Part shown: positions 11,200-22,853 of the stretch, piece by piece
Layout: the number at the start of each line of letters is the position of its first letter
Numbering within the stretch: position 1 is the first letter of the stretch
Source: Manihot esculenta
Lineage: Eukaryota > Streptophyta > Magnoliopsida > Malpighiales > Euphorbiaceae
Direction: 5' to 3'
DNA length: 64,000 bases
Assembly (NCBI RefSeq): GCF_001659605.2
Contig: NC_035162.2
Location: forward strand, 28,958,153 to 29,022,152
Notes under the pieces: model-generated
What the model was told of the DNA's origin: nothing
Database searches by the model: none
What the model saw: only the letters and a program-made list of their open reading frames with translations
Made by a program: the position numbers and the translations under genes

Positions 11200-11976
11200 A
11201 TGGTATAGAGGGAGTGTTGATCCGTCCATGCTGAGATGTGATTACTTGTGATGTGATACATTGCATGAGAGCATGTTTTATAACCTGTTCTTTATTACTG
11301 TTCTACTCACTGGGCTATAGTAGCTCATCCCTCTCCCCTAACTCCAGTTGTGCAGGTTCAGAATTCAGAGGGAAGTCAGCAGGGTACAGGAAGAGTATAT
11401 AGTTTGTAATAGTTAGTTAGTGTGGACATGTAACTGTAAATGTAAAGAGATAATGTATGTGTACAGTGTATAGAATGGTGCTTGATTACAAGAGATGTAA
11501 TCCCTTTTTGTGTTTTCACATGATCAGTTTATGTTTCTATATTGTTGTATGTTTATGAGAAAACCAGGCTTAACATTATGAGTTTTATCCGCCTAGAGCA
11601 ATGAGGAGCTCTAGTAGGGATTGGTAGAGAACAGAGATAGTGCATGCACAGGTTAAGCCTTGGAATGAAGAAAAGTTTTATGTTTTTACAGAAAATATAT
11701 GATCATGTATGGGATGTCACAGGTTCACAGTCAGGATAGCAGGCTTACTACGGGTCCCGGCGACCTTAAGTCGATCTGGATCCTAGTGCCGGTGGCAGTT
11801 CGGTTTTCGGGCTGTTACACTTCAGCTTTGAAATTAACTCAAACATTTGTCTAAAGATGATGACTTTGTTGAAGTATGCATGAAATGGACAATAATTATT
11901 GTTGAATAACTTTCTACTCTAAACACTTCAATCTCGAATGATTCACTTGTGAATGATATATTGGAGGGCTTAGGAC

Positions 11977-12285
11977 TTGAATTCCATCCTTTCACATGTG
12001 CAACAGAAGTATAAAATACACTTATTAGGTTTCAATGATCTCTTTCCATTACTTTTAAGTGAAGAAGCACAAATGAAAATAGACACACTATCAATTTCAC
12101 CATATGCGCATATTGCTCAGCATGCACAATTTCATGAATGTAATATTAGTCATAAATGTGGATGTACAGGGGCTACTTCTAATGCTAATCCACAAATTTC
12201 TCTCAATGTTATATGCCATAATTGTAGAGGACAAGGGCATTTGGCTAGACAATGCTCCTTTCCAAAGATCAAATGTCCTACTTAA
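11977..12285 (+). pseudogene. Copia-1 gag fragment with CCHC zinc knuckle
   Basis: About 100 codons remain open. The peptide contains FNDLFPLLLSEE, typical of Copia gag, and the nucleocapsid knuckle CHNCRGQGHLARQC (C-X2-C-X4-H-X4-C) at 12214-12255. The rest of gag is lost to frameshifts upstream. The knuckle would bind element RNA; this copy is a fossil. Confidence 0.8.
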
Positions 12286-12366
12286 GGCAACCCTTCCATC
12301 TCTTGATCAACATATCTTGCCACCACCAATATTGCACCTCTCCTACTAATGCTAGAAACATAGACT

Positions 12367-12400
12367 ATAGACTCAGGAGCTAACTATCATCTCACCTCCA
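12367..12400 (+). pseudogene. Copia-1 protease active-site remnant
   Basis: In one frame this reads IDSGANYHLT, the Copia aspartic protease signature (D-S-G-A followed by H-L/M-T). A stop codon lies just before it. Confidence 0.75.
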
Positions 12401-12744
12401 ATAATAACACTCTTGTTAATGCTACTCCATGCAATGGTACTGAGGGGATCATAATTGGCAATGGTAAGACTATTTCAATTTTTAACATTAGTAACAAATC
12501 AATTTTGCTTCCTTATTCTTCTTGTATTTAAGATCATAGTCTTTGTTCTCCTCGTTTAATCGTAATTTATTATTTGTCTCTACTTTCGCTAAACAAAATA
12601 ATGTCTCAATTGAATTTTTCCTCATTTCTTTATGATTAAGGATATCTACACGAATAAATCCTAAGCACAGGCTAGAATAATGGAGGCCTATACATATTAT
12701 CTTCATCAAATGTGCAACCTCAAGCTAATGCTGCTAAGTTTCGT

Positions 12745-13003
12745 ACATGGTGCATGCACATCTTGGTCATGCTAACAGTCTTGTCTTCTAATTCATGAAA
12801 TTCTTGTAATGTTGGAAAAATGCATGTTACCTTTTGTGGATTCCAATTCTTCAATTGCTAAACCTCTTAAGTTAATCTGTTTCGATGTTTGGGGACCTTC
12901 CCCTATGCCTTATGTTGATGGATTTATGTATTATGTTTTATTTTATGAACATTATTCTCAATATATTTGGAGATATTTCATAAAATTAAATATGAAGTTC
13001 TAA
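12745..13003 (+). pseudogene. Copia-1 GAG-pre-integrase and integrase start
   Basis: A frame at about 12750 gives HAHLGHAN, the pre-integrase LGH motif. After a frame change, 12809-13003 reads CFDVWGPSP and YYVLFYEHYSQYIWRYF, the start of the Copia integrase core. The first catalytic Asp is kept in CFDVWGP. The next exact match to the core (second Asp and Glu) was not found because of frame decay. Confidence 0.75.
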
Positions 13004-14299
13004 ATATTTTCATCAAATTTAAGCATCTAGTGGAAAATATTTCTCTTTGTCTATTAAATGCTTCCAAGCATCCTGGGATAAGAGTTTTAGGCGCTAACAA
13101 AGCTTTTACGCGATAATGATATCACTCAGCGAGTCTTATATCCCCACACGCTAGAATAGAATGGTTGTGTTAAAATAATTAAAGCACCGCCATATTATAA
13201 AAGCAAGACGAACACTTCATCATGTTGCAATACCATATGAGTATTGAAAGTATGCATTCAATGCAATAGTCTATACTATTATCGAACCTACAACAAGAAC
13301 AAAGCCAGTGAATCCATTTAAAAAATTATTCTAAAGTTCACCAAATTACAATGAACTTCAAACTTTTAGATGCCTCTGCTATCCATGGTGGAAGTTGTAT
13401 ACTAGAAATAAAATTGAACTTCAGTTTGCCAAATATTTTTTTTTCTTATTTATTGCAAGATCCACAAAGGTTATTTTTCCTTAGATTTTCATACTTGTAA
13501 AATTTATCTATCAACGTCATGTTCTTTTCTTTGAACAGTTTTATTTATTTCATAGTAAGACTATTAGCTCTGCTTTTACAGTTCATGGTTCCTCCTCTAC
13601 ACTAACCATACTAATTCTACCAAGTTTACTTTCACCAGCTACCTCGGTTGACATTCTTGGCCCAACATCAATACCTATACCACAAAACTATCCAGCCACA
13701 TGATGACAATTGTAGTGCTGGTTAGTGCAATACATTAATAATAGTTATGCCTATTATTTCATGTGATGATCACTCTAATACTGCTCCACTTCAGGCACAT
13801 AATCCACACTCACCAATTTTTGATAATATGCCCTTAATGCTAGCATTTCCATTAGTTGTTGATTTGTTCTCCTCTAACTTTGCTAATGTAGCTCCTTTTG
13901 TGCACACATACTATAGCGAAACGATCCCAAATTGGATCCCTCAAATCAAAGACGTACTTAGTTACCATTTCCATTGCTCTCACGTGCTATACATAGGCTG
14001 TAGAATCAAAATAATGGTGAGAGGCATTGCTTAAAGAACTTAATGCATTGATTTACACTGGAACATAGGAACTAGTGCTAAGATAAGAGAATCAAAATAT
14101 AATTAGATGAAAAATGGAGTTTTCGAGTTAAACACAAACCAGATGGATTAATTGACAATACAAGACTCCATTGGTTGTTAAAGACTTTCACCAAAGTCCC
14201 AATATTGATTTTATAGAAATCTTTTCTCTTGTAGTTAAGCCTATTACAATTAAGATAATCTTAATTTATGTTTCCAATAAAATGTGGATATTAGGTTGT

Positions 14300-14604
14300 T
14301 AGATGTTCCCAATGCCTTCCTACATGTAAAAATAGATGATTCAATATCTATGGAACAACCCCCTGGATTTCTTGATAAAGAAAAGCCAAACTATGTTTGC
14401 TAATTGCAAAGATCATTATATGGTTTAAGGCAAGCACCAAGGCAATGGTTCAAATGTCTCACTGCATCCTTGCAAAGCTATGGTTTTAAGGCTTCTTTAA
14501 CCAATACATCACTATTTTGTTTTCATGATGAGAGCATTCAAGCCTTTTATCTTATCTATATTTATGATATGATTTTAATAGAGAATAGTAACATTCACAT
14601 TTAG
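14300..14604 (+). pseudogene. Copia-1 reverse transcriptase fragment
   Basis: Reads QLDVPNAFLHV...MEQPPGF, a stop, then LQRSLYGLRQAPRQWFK and on to YIYDMILI. These are Copia reverse transcriptase blocks. The catalytic YVDD box has become YIYD, losing one Asp, and at least one stop interrupts the frame: an inactive relic. Confidence 0.85.
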
Positions 14605-14751
14605 TCTTTCATTCAATCTCTGCAAACTAAAATTATAATAAAAGACTTGGGGCCTCTAGATTATTTTCTTAGTATAGAAATCCAAACAACAGATAATAGA
14701 ACTTTTCTACATTAACGAAAATACATTCAAGATATTTTACAAAAGGCAAAC

Positions 14752-15118
14752 ATGCATAATTATAAGGGAATTTTCACTCCCTCAACTACTCAAGAAAAGC
14801 TTTCTCTAATTAATCTAGATGCACAAATCATAGATGCTACCTTATATAGGACTTTTGTGGGTGGGTTGCAATACTTATATTTTACAAGACCTGATATTGC
14901 TTATTCAGTTAACAAGGTGTTCCAATATACAAGCTCCATTCTCTTGCCATTGGATTGCTCTTAAACGAATTGTATGCTATCTTCAAGCTACACAAAATCG
15001 CGGTTTGAAAATATCAAGGTCCTCCTTTGATATCCATGCCTATAGTGATACTGATTGCGTGATAAATCTTAATGATCGTAAATCCACGACAAGATATGCA
15101 AGATATATGGGTTGTAAT
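14752..15118 (+). pseudogene. Copia-1 reverse transcriptase C-terminus and RNase H, 5' part
   Basis: Contains YRTFVGGLQYL, TRPDIAYSVNKV, then in another frame ALKRIVCYLQATQNRGLKI and HAYSDTDCV...DRKSTTRYA. These are the Copia RNase H hallmarks (HAYSDADWA, D-R-K/R-S-T). It breaks off at 15118, where element C starts, and continues at 27258 with NLISW and YRAIEAATSEVIWI. Confidence 0.88.
15114..15118 (+). repeat. Target-site duplication of element C, left copy
   Basis: GTAAT immediately before the first LTR of C; the identical GTAAT follows the last LTR at 27258-27262. Removing C and one copy rejoins the Copia-1 RNase H reading. Confidence 0.93.
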
Positions 15119-15495
15119 TGTAATACTCGGCTAGATTCCGGCATCGGAATCCCTACCATCCGGCGGAATCTCCGTTGGAATCTGGAATTTCTGAAGATGC
15201 CAGAGGCTTCTAGAGGGGTAAAATGTGTTTTCTAAAATGTTTTTACTGATGTCATGGTTTTAAATGAAAAAGAATTGAGTTTTGAAAAGAAAAGACCAAG
15301 GAGGCATTTGCCAGGTTCGACCGCCAAAAGTGAAGTTCGGCCGCCGAAAGTGAAGTTCGGCCGCCGAACATGGAAAGGCTTCGGGAGCGCCTGTGGCCTC
15401 CGAAAGTCTTGTTTGAATGAGCCAAGGTTCGGCCGCCGAACATGCATGAGTTTAGGGGGCACGTTAGGCTGCTGAAGGTCTTCGACCAGGCCACC

Positions 15496-15503
15496 TATAA
15501 AGG
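15496..15503 (+). promoter_or_regulatory. TATA box, element C LTR 1
   Basis: TATAAAGG in GGCCACCTATAAAGGGCC; the same box recurs at 20338 (LTR 2) and 25200 (LTR 3). Confidence 0.75.
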
Positions 15504-16154
15504 GCCCTCAGATCGGAAATGGGCGAGTTTTCTCCCCATTCTCGAGCTCAGGTGAGTTTTTGTCCTCCCTTGGCTGTTTTCATGTTTTTCTTCATCTCCT
15601 TCATGTTTTCATGAGTTCCATGGTCATTTTGAAGAGTTTTCAAGCTTAGATCAAGTTTTGGGAACTTGGAGACCCAAGGGGTTGGTTTCTCCCACCTCCA
15701 AGTTAGAGCTCGCACAAACCCTCGATCTTCAAGAGGTAAGTGTAGATCTTTGCTTTCCTAGTGTCTTTTGAAGTTTTATGAAGGTTTTAATGGTAGAGTA
15801 TGGGTAGATATGCATGTTAGGATTTATGTGGGTTTTATGCCCAATGTATGTTATATGATGCTATGTTGAATGTTTAGGCTAGGTTATGCATGTGGGAGAG
15901 GGTATGCATGATTGGGAAAGAGTGTGTGAGAATTTGGTTGTTTTGATGGTTTTGGCCTATGTGGGTCATAAGCTATCTATGTATGTTTTGATGTTGTTTT
16001 TGGAGTTTAATCTAGTTGTTTAAGCTCCTTTGTGCATGGTTAAGGGTTTATGCATGTTTTGGTAAAGTTGGGTGCTTGTTTTGGGGTGTTTGGAAGGTTT
16101 GGGAGGCTTGAATGCATGAGAAGCTGAGTTCTGCCCTTCTGGAAAGAACTCAGG

Positions 16155-16410
16155 TTCGGCCGCCGAAGGTGGTTTCGGCCGCCGAACCTGCCTTTGGATG
16201 CATGGTTTGGCCGCCTAACCTTGCCCCCGAAAGTTGAGTTTTGGCTTGAAAGCAGACTTTCGGCCGCCGAAGGAAGGATTCGGCCGCCGAAAGTGCCTGA
16301 CTTTCATCTCTGGAGAGGGACTTTCGGCCGCCGAAGGTGCCGCCAAAAGTGCCCGAGTTTCGTCTCTGGAGAGAGGGTTCGGCCGCCGAAGGTGCCGCCG
16401 AAAGTGCCCT
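16155..16410 (+). repeat. Leader palindrome cluster, element C LTR 1
   Basis: Full palindromes alternate with GTGCCGCCGAAAGTGCC half sites and GAGTTTCGTCTCTGGAGAG spacers, forming an irregular repeat of roughly 60 bp. Repeated at 20997-21250 and 25858-26110. Confidence 0.85.
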
Positions 16411-16777
16411 GACCAGCCTTTTCATGGTTGTTTTCTATGCATGTTTAAGTGACGTTTTAGGGGGTTTTTGGGTAGTTGCTTATGAGTTGCTTAGAATGTG
16501 TTGGCACCTCATTCGAGTCCACCTGTGTAGGATCGGACCCGAGGGATTGAGGAGGCCATCAGTGTTAGCAGTTGCAGAGTCTGTCCAGCGTCTGCCAGAG
16601 GTGAGTAGAACTAAACTTAATCTTTTATTTTACGAAATAAAATGCCTAAAGCATGTTCATGCATCATGTTTATATGTAATAGGTTGATTGCACTAGTTAC
16701 ACGAATATGACGCATTGCATTATTTACTGTTGATGATGTGGATGGACCAAGGCAACCCCAATAGCCCTAGAGATGTT

Positions 16778-16926
16778 GAAAGACCTGGCCGGGCCAGGCA
16801 TATTGAAAGTCCTGTGTGAGCCCTTTGAGAGCCGGGCAACTGTATGCGAAAGTCCTGTGCGAGCTCCTTTGTGGGCCGGGCAACTGTATGTGAAAGTCCT
16901 GTGTGAGCTCTCTGTGGGTCGGGCAT
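16778..16926 (+). repeat. Tandem hairpin units, element C LTR 1
   Basis: The first unit holds CCTGGCC-G-GGCCAGG, a perfect inverted repeat. Three further units of about 40 bp of the type GAAAGTCCTGTG(T/C)GAG...GGGCA follow. LTR 2 has the same at 21620-21768; LTR 3 retains only the first part because of a deletion. Confidence 0.75.
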
Positions 16927-17717
16927 TATGAGGGAGTTTTGGTGGTCATGTCCGTCTGTTATGTGGAATGGTTATGCTGTGATGCATTTCATGAAAGCAT
17001 GTAATTAATGAACTGTTTTCTTTATTTCTACTCACTGGGCTTTTTAGCTTACCCCTTTCCCCTAACCCTAGTTTTGCAGGTCAGTGGTAGGCCAGGAAGA
17101 CGTCAAGGGTAAAGGTTTTGCTTATGTAATAGTATTAGCTTAGTACTTTTAGTGTGGACATGTATTATAAATTGATATAATGATTTGCAAGGGAATGTAA
17201 TGTAAAATTGAGTGGAGTTATGTTTATGGTTTAATACTGTGCTTGGCCCTGAGACTTGGTTAGTCCCTGTTTAATACATGACGTATGTAATGGTTTAGAT
17301 GTTGAGTTATGTTTGAACTAATCTTGTGGCATGTGTTGTTTACCACACTATGGTAATGGATGAGGACCCTAGTGGAGGTCTTGTGTTGTGGTTTGATGCA
17401 TGCACAGGTTAGGTTCTAGTTCCTTGGATGTAATCTCAGCTTGATGTATGTTATGTTGACCCAGCTAGAGTTTTGATGAGGGCTCTAGTAGGGGATCCTT
17501 TTATGTTTTCAGCTTTATTGCATACAGTTCAAGCTCGGTCTATACATCTTATGTTTCAGTTTTTATGTTAAAGTTTTGATCATGTAAGGGATTTGACCAG
17601 GTGATAGGAGGTATGTTTGGCTTGCTACGGGTCCCGGCGGCCTTAAGCCGATCTGGATCCTAGCGCCGGTGGCGGTTCGGGCCATTACGGTAGGGTATTA
17701 GTTTCCGGGCTGTTACA

Positions 17718-18011
17718 GATGGTATCAGAGCTTTGGGCCTCGAGAGTACAGTGTGTTGCACATCGGAAAGAGGTTGGTTTAGAGGTCATAGAAGGGCAAG
17801 CACAATAGGAAAAATCATGTCCACTAGGATAGGATGTAGAGTCCTGTCTTGTATGATGATGATGTGAAATGCCATGATTTTATGCATGTGCATTAATGTT
17901 ATGTATGATATGCTATGTATGCTATGTATGTTGTGGGTTCATGTGTTTTCATATGAATCGTATGATGCTAATGATTGTTTGTATGCTTTGTTGTTCTTCA
18001 GAGGAGCCAGA
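17718..18011 (+). other. Element C leader 1 with primer binding site
   Basis: TGGTATCAGAGC at 17720-17731, two bases after the LTR, then non-coding leader containing the conserved TGTCCACTAGGATAGGATG and a pyrimidine-rich TTGTTGTTCTTCAG acceptor-like end just before gag. Confidence 0.88.
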
Positions 18012-19040
18012 ATGCGAGGTGCTCGTTGATCTGTGGAATCGACTGGAGTTCCATCTGAGAGGGAAGGTTTGGACACCTTTCCCCCTGCTCTGCCAAGAGC
18101 GCAGTCGTGGGGAGTCAGCAGATGGGGAACATCAAGGGACCCTGGAAGGTCTTTTGATGTAAGCAGAGAAGAAATGGCTCCAAGAAGGATGTCAGCTAGT
18201 GTGAGGGAAGTAGAGTTGGATGTGCAGAGAAGAGATATCAGTTTGGGAATCAGAGTGCCAGAAGAAGGTATGGGAGTTTTTCTGGAGGATGCTCAGACTC
18301 AGGATTCCAGAATCTCAGGTTCAGGAGGGATTGATCCCTCCACTCTGAGTACAGCCTCCACGAAAAGCAAGAAGTGGGGCAGAACCCGGAGGGGGAAGAA
18401 GAAGAAGTTGTGGAGTCGGTTGAAGTCTAGTATGGGATTAGGTGGTGGTTCGAGCTCTGTCTCAGGCAGTTCAAGATGCTTGAGGTGCGAAAGGCCGCAC
18501 AAGGGAGTCTGCCATTATGGGACTAATCTATGTTTCAGGTGCGGACAGGAGGGGCACATAGCACGTGAGTGTCCCACTGCGCCCAGGTTGGCTCCGTCCC
18601 AGCAAGCAGCTTCAGGTAGAGCAGCTCAGCCAGCAGCTCCAGCCATGGTTCAGGTTAGTGGTCGAGGCAGAGGAAGAGGGTCAGCCTTTTCTTCTGAAGG
18701 TTCCCGTGGAGAAGGTCCGTCAGCTCCAGCTCGGATCTTCACCCAAGCTCAGTAAGAGGCAGACACATCGAACATGGTGGTGTCAGGTACGCTCACTTTT
18801 GAATGTTCTGATGTGTATGTTTGTGAACTCTGGAGTTTCTCTTTCTTTAGTTGCTCTAGGAGCCGTCGAGAGGTTGAGCTGATAGCTTCTGGGCTAGAGT
18901 GTTCTCTTTGGGTCAGTGGACCCGAGTGTGATCCATCTGTGGTAGGGTCAGTCTGCCGGTCCAGTTCTGTGACAGTTGAGAGTAGATGCCTTCCACCCGA
19001 CTTTGAGGTCCTAGACTTGACTGTCTGGACGTCAGTTTAG
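18012..19040 (+). pseudogene. Element C internal copy 1: gag remnant with two nonsense codons
   Basis: Equivalent of the open frame at 22854-23882. It starts MRGAR, then codon 6 is TGA (18027-18029) where copy 2 has CGA; a second stop TAA (18753-18755) replaces CAA. Both are C-to-T changes, the first at a CpG. The rest keeps a basic Lys/Arg-rich stretch and the knuckle [14 protein letters not shown]. The capsid region present in B and G is absent, as in copy 2. Confidence 0.88.
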
Positions 19041-19980
19041 GGTTGGATTGGGTTTTTCTGCTCGTGGTGCTATCTTGGTCTGTAGAGACAAGGTAGTCAA
19101 GTTTAGAGGACAGGATGGGTCAGAGGTGGTCTGTTGAGGGAACACAGTAGGGATGCCTAGAGGTTCGATGTCAGCCTGTCAGGTTCGTAGAGTACGTAGG
19201 AGGGGTTGTCAAAGGGTTCTAGCTCTTGTTTGAGAGTTTTGCAGTCAGGTCAGGGAACCAGCCTCAGTGGTAATAGTTAGAGAGTTCTTAGTTGTTTTTC
19301 CAAGCGAGTTGTCAGGTTTACCATTTGTCAGGGAGTTAGAGTTTGGTGTAGGAGTGGTGTCTGGATGCAGAACCATTTCTACCTTTCCCTATAGGATGGC
19401 GCCTGCGTAGAGAGAGGTAGTAGTCAGAGTAGAGGCGAGACTTGGTAGACAAGGGTTTTATCCGACCTAGTACCTCACCCTGGATTGTTCCAGTGTGGTT
19501 GTGGAAAAAGAAGGATGGATCCTTGAGACTTTGTAACGACTGTAAGCAGTTGACCAAGGTCACTACCAAGAGCAGGTATTCCCATGCAGGATGGATGATC
19601 TATTGGGACAGCTACTAGGAGCTGGTTGTTTTCCAAGATAGATCTGAAATCCGGGCTCTACCTGTGAGAGTCAGAGTTAGTTTTGGGTTAGCAGTGAGAA
19701 GAAGCCAGTTAGTAGAGAAGATGAAGAGAAAAGAGTAAGGATCAGAGTTGCGCAGCGGAAGCGTGTTGAGTTTCAGGAGAAGGTTGGGTATTGCTAAGGT
19801 GTGTTTGGAGGACCCGGGAGTTCTTACTCCAGCAGTACCTGTGTCTCTCTTTTTAGGAGAGAGGTTATTAGGTTTGCTTGCTTGTTGCTTGCTTGTTTAT
19901 GTATGCTTGATGCTATGTTTTGAGAATGCATGTTTGTTTGTGGAACATTCGGGGACGAATGTTCTTAAAGGGGGGAAGAA
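19041..19980 (+). pseudogene. Element C internal copy 1: eroded pol and polypurine tract
   Basis: Nucleotide-level remnants of the polymerase N-terminus (TTTATCCGACCTAGTACCTC, i.e. FIRPSTS) up to the KIDL motif. The sequence then jumps to a remnant of the integrase C-terminal tail (about 19640-19830); the RT palm, RNase H and integrase core are missing. It ends with the purine tract AAAGGGGGGAAGAA (19967-19980). Confidence 0.82.
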
Positions 19981-22559
19981 TGTAATACCCGGCTAGATTC
20001 CGGCATCGGAATCCCTACCTTCCGGCGGAATCTCCGTTGGAATCTGGAATTTCTGAAGATGCTAGAGGCTTCTAGAGGGGTAAAATGTGTTTTCTAAAAT
20101 GTTTTTACTGATGTCATGGTTTTAAATGAAAAAGAATTGAGTTTTGAAAAGAAAAGACCAAGGAGGCATTTGCCAGGTTCGGCTGCCGAAAGTGAAGTTC
20201 GGCCGCTGAACATGGAAAGGCTTCGGGAGCGCCTTTAGCCTCCGAAAGTCTTGTTTGAACGAGCCAAGGTTCGGCCGCCGAACATGCATGAGTTTAGGGG
20301 GCACGTTAGGCTGCCGAAGGTCTTCGACCAGGCCACCTATAAAGGGCCCTCAGATCGGAAATGGGCGAGTTTTCTCCCCATTCTCGAGCTCAGGTGAGTT
20401 TTTGTCCTCCCTTGGCCGTTTTCATATTTTTCTTCATCTCCTTCATGTTTTCATGAGTTCCATGGTCATTTTGAAGAGTTTTCAAGCTTAGATCAAGTTT
20501 TGGGAACTTGGAGACCCAAGGGGTTGGTTTCTCCCACCTCCAAGTTAGAGCTCGCACAAACCCTCGATCTTCAAGAGGTAAGTGTAGATCTTTGCTTTCC
20601 TAGTGTCTTTTGAAGTTTTATGAAGGTTTTAATGGTAGAGTATGGGTAGATATGCATGTTAGGATTTATGTGGGTTTTATGCCCAATGTATGTTATATGA
20701 TGCTATGTTGAATGTTTAGGCTAGGTTATGCATGTGGGAGAGGGTATGCATGATTGGGAAAGAGTGTGTGAGAATTTGGTTGTTTTGATGGTTTTGGCCT
20801 ATGTGGGTCATAAGCTATCTATGTATGTTTTGATGTTGTTTTTGGAGTTTAATCTAGTTGTTTAAGCTCCTTTGTGCATGGTTAAGGGTTTATGCATGTT
20901 TTGGTAAAGTTGGGTGCTTGTTTTGGGGTGTTTGGAAGGTTTGGGAGGCTTGAATGCATGAGAAGCTGAGTTCTGCCCTTCTGGGAAGAACTCAGGTTCG
21001 GCCGCCGAAGGTGGTTTCGGCCGCCGAATCTGCCTTTGGATGCATGGTTTGGCCGCCTAACCTTGCCCCCGAAAGTTGAGTTTTGGCTTGAAAGCAGACT
21101 TTCGGCCGCCGAAGGAAGGATTCGGCCGCCGAAAGTGCCTGACTTTCGTCTCTGGAGAGGGACTTTCAGCCGCCGAAGGTGCCGCCGAAAGTGCCCGACT
21201 TTCGTCTCTGGAGAGAGGGTTCGGCCGCCGAAGGTGCCGCCGAAAGTGCCCTGACCAGCCTTTTCATGGTTGTTTTCTATGCATGTTTAAGTGACGTTTT
21301 AGGGGGTTTTTGGGTAGTTGCTTATGAGTTGCTTAGAATGTGTTGGCACCTCATTTGAGTCCACCTGTGTAGGATCGGACCCGAGGGATTGAGGAGGCCA
21401 TCAGTGTTAGCAGTTGCAGAGTCTGTCCAGCGTCTGCCAGAGGTGAGTAGAACTAAACTTAATCTTTTATTTTACGAAATAAAATGCCTAAAGCATGTTC
21501 ATGCATCATGTTTATATGTAATAGGTTGATTGCACTAGTTACACGAATATGACGCATTGCATTATTTACTGTTGATGATGTGGATGGACCAAGGCAACCC
21601 CAATAGCCCTAGAGATGTTGAAAGACCTGGCCGGGCCAGGCATATTGAAAGTCCTGTGTGAGCCCTTTGAGAGCAGGGCAACTGTATGCGAAAGTCCTGT
21701 GCGAGCTCCTTTGTGGGCCGGGCAACTGTATGTGAAAGTCCTGTGTGAGCTCTCTGTGGGTCGGGCATTATGAGGGAGTTTTGGTGGTCATGTCCGTCTG
21801 TTATGTGGAATGGTTATGCCGTGACGCATTTCATGAAAGCATGTAATTAATGAACTGTTTTCTTTGTTTCTACTCACTGGGCTTTTTAGCTTACCCCTTT
21901 CCCCTAACCCTAGTTTTGCAGGTCAGTGGTAGGCCAGGAAGACGTCAAGGGTAAAGGTTTTGCTTATGTAATAGTATTAGCTTAGTACTTTTAGTATGGA
22001 CATGTATTATAAATTGATATAATGATTTGCAAGGGAATGTAATGTAAAATTGAGTGGAGTTATGTTTATGGTTTAGTACTGTGCTTGGCCCTGAGACTTG
22101 GTTAGTCCCTGTTTAATACATGACGTATGTAATGGTTTAGATGTTGAGTTATGTTTGAACTAATCTTGTGGCATGTGTTGTTTACCACACTATGGTAATG
22201 GATGAGGACCCTAGTGGACGTCTTGTGTTGTGGTTTGATGCATGCACAGGTTAGGTTCTAGTTCCTTGGATGTAATCCCAGCTTGATGTATGTTATGTTG
22301 ACCCAGCTAGAGTTTTGATGAGGGCTCTAGTAGGGGATCCTTTTATGTTTTCAGCTTTGTTGCATACAGTTCAAGCTCGATCTATACATCTTATGTTTCA
22401 GTTTTTATGTTAAAGTTTTGATCATGTAAGGGATTTGACCAGGTGATAGGAGGTATGTTTGGCTTGCTACGGGTCCCGGCGGCCTTAAGCCGATCTGGAT
22501 CCTAGCGCCGGTGGCAGTTCGGGCCATTACGGTAGGGTATCGGTTTTCGGGCTGTTACA
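19981..22559 (+). repeat. Element C LTR 2, the shared middle LTR (2,579 bp)
   Basis: TGTAATACCC...GTTACA. It is flanked by a polypurine tract on its left and a primer site on its right, so it serves as the 3' LTR of copy 1 and the 5' LTR of copy 2. TATA at 20338; palindrome clusters 20175-20325 and 20997-21250. Confidence 0.93.
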
Positions 22560-22853
22560 GATGGTATCAGAGCTTTGGGCCTCGAGAGTACGGTGTGTTG
22601 CACATCGGAAAGAGGTTGGTTTAGAGGTCATAGAAGGGCAAGCACAATAGGAAAAATCATGTCCACTAGGATAGGATGTAGAGTCCTGTCTTGTATGATG
22701 ATGATGTGAAATGCCATGATTTTATGCATGTGCATTAATGTTATGTATGATATGCTATGTATGCTATGTATGTTGTGGGTTCATGTGTTTTCATATGAAC
22801 CGTATGATGCTAATGATTGTTTGTATGCTTTGTTGTTCTTCAGAGGAGCCAGA
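22560..22853 (+). other. Element C leader 2 with primer binding site
   Basis: TGGTATCAGAGC at 22562-22573. Near-identical to the leader of copy 1 and ending in the same TTCTTCAG acceptor-like sequence. Confidence 0.88.

Larger units (their letters stand above)
3827..11819 (+). mobile_element. Element B: Ty3/Gypsy chromovirus with intact coding region, 5' LTR truncated by element A
   Basis: Plus-strand element: 566-bp 3' remainder of the 5' LTR (3827-4392), primer site, leader, a single uninterrupted gag-pol ORF, polypurine tract and a complete 3' LTR (9679-11819). The 5' remainder and the matching part of the 3' LTR (11254-11819) are the same length with about six substitutions by eye (near 1%), so B is young. 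The missing part of its 5' LTR, including the TATA box, was displaced by the insertion of A, so B has lost a contiguous promoter although its ORF is open. Confidence 0.93.
9679..11819 (+). repeat. Element B 3' LTR (2,141 bp)
   Basis: Starts TGTAATATCC after the polypurine tract and ends GCTGTTACA. Landmarks: palindrome cluster 9858-9930, TATAAAAG 9946-9953, donor-like AAGAG|GTAAGT (GT at 10196), palindrome cluster 10470-10720, acceptor-like CACCTGTGTAG (to 10844), donor-like GAG|GTGAGT (GT at 10924), three 34-bp hairpin repeats 11098-11199, acceptor-like TTGTGCAG (to 11355). Followed by Copia-1 sequence. Confidence 0.93.
11820..15118 (+). pseudogene. Copia-1: decayed Ty1/Copia polyprotein, left part
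   Basis: Degenerate Ty1/Copia gag-pol in the order gag, protease, integrase, reverse transcriptase, RNase H, with many stops and frameshifts. Recognisable pieces are listed separately. It ends inside the RNase H domain, where element C was inserted, and resumes at 27258. The left end abuts the 3' LTR of B. Much of 13010-14280 has no recognisable motif and looks like eroded integrase/linker sequence. Confidence 0.85.
15119..17717 (+). repeat. Element C LTR 1 (2,599 bp)
   Basis: TGTAATACTC...GTTACA. Contains palindrome clusters at 15316-15480 and 16155-16410, TATA box at 15496, donor-like AAGAG|GTAAGT (GT at 15736), acceptor-like CACCTGTGTAG (to 16530) and hairpin repeats 16778-16926. Compared with LTR 2 it has one extra palindrome unit of about 20 bp in the U3 cluster. 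Confidence 0.93.
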
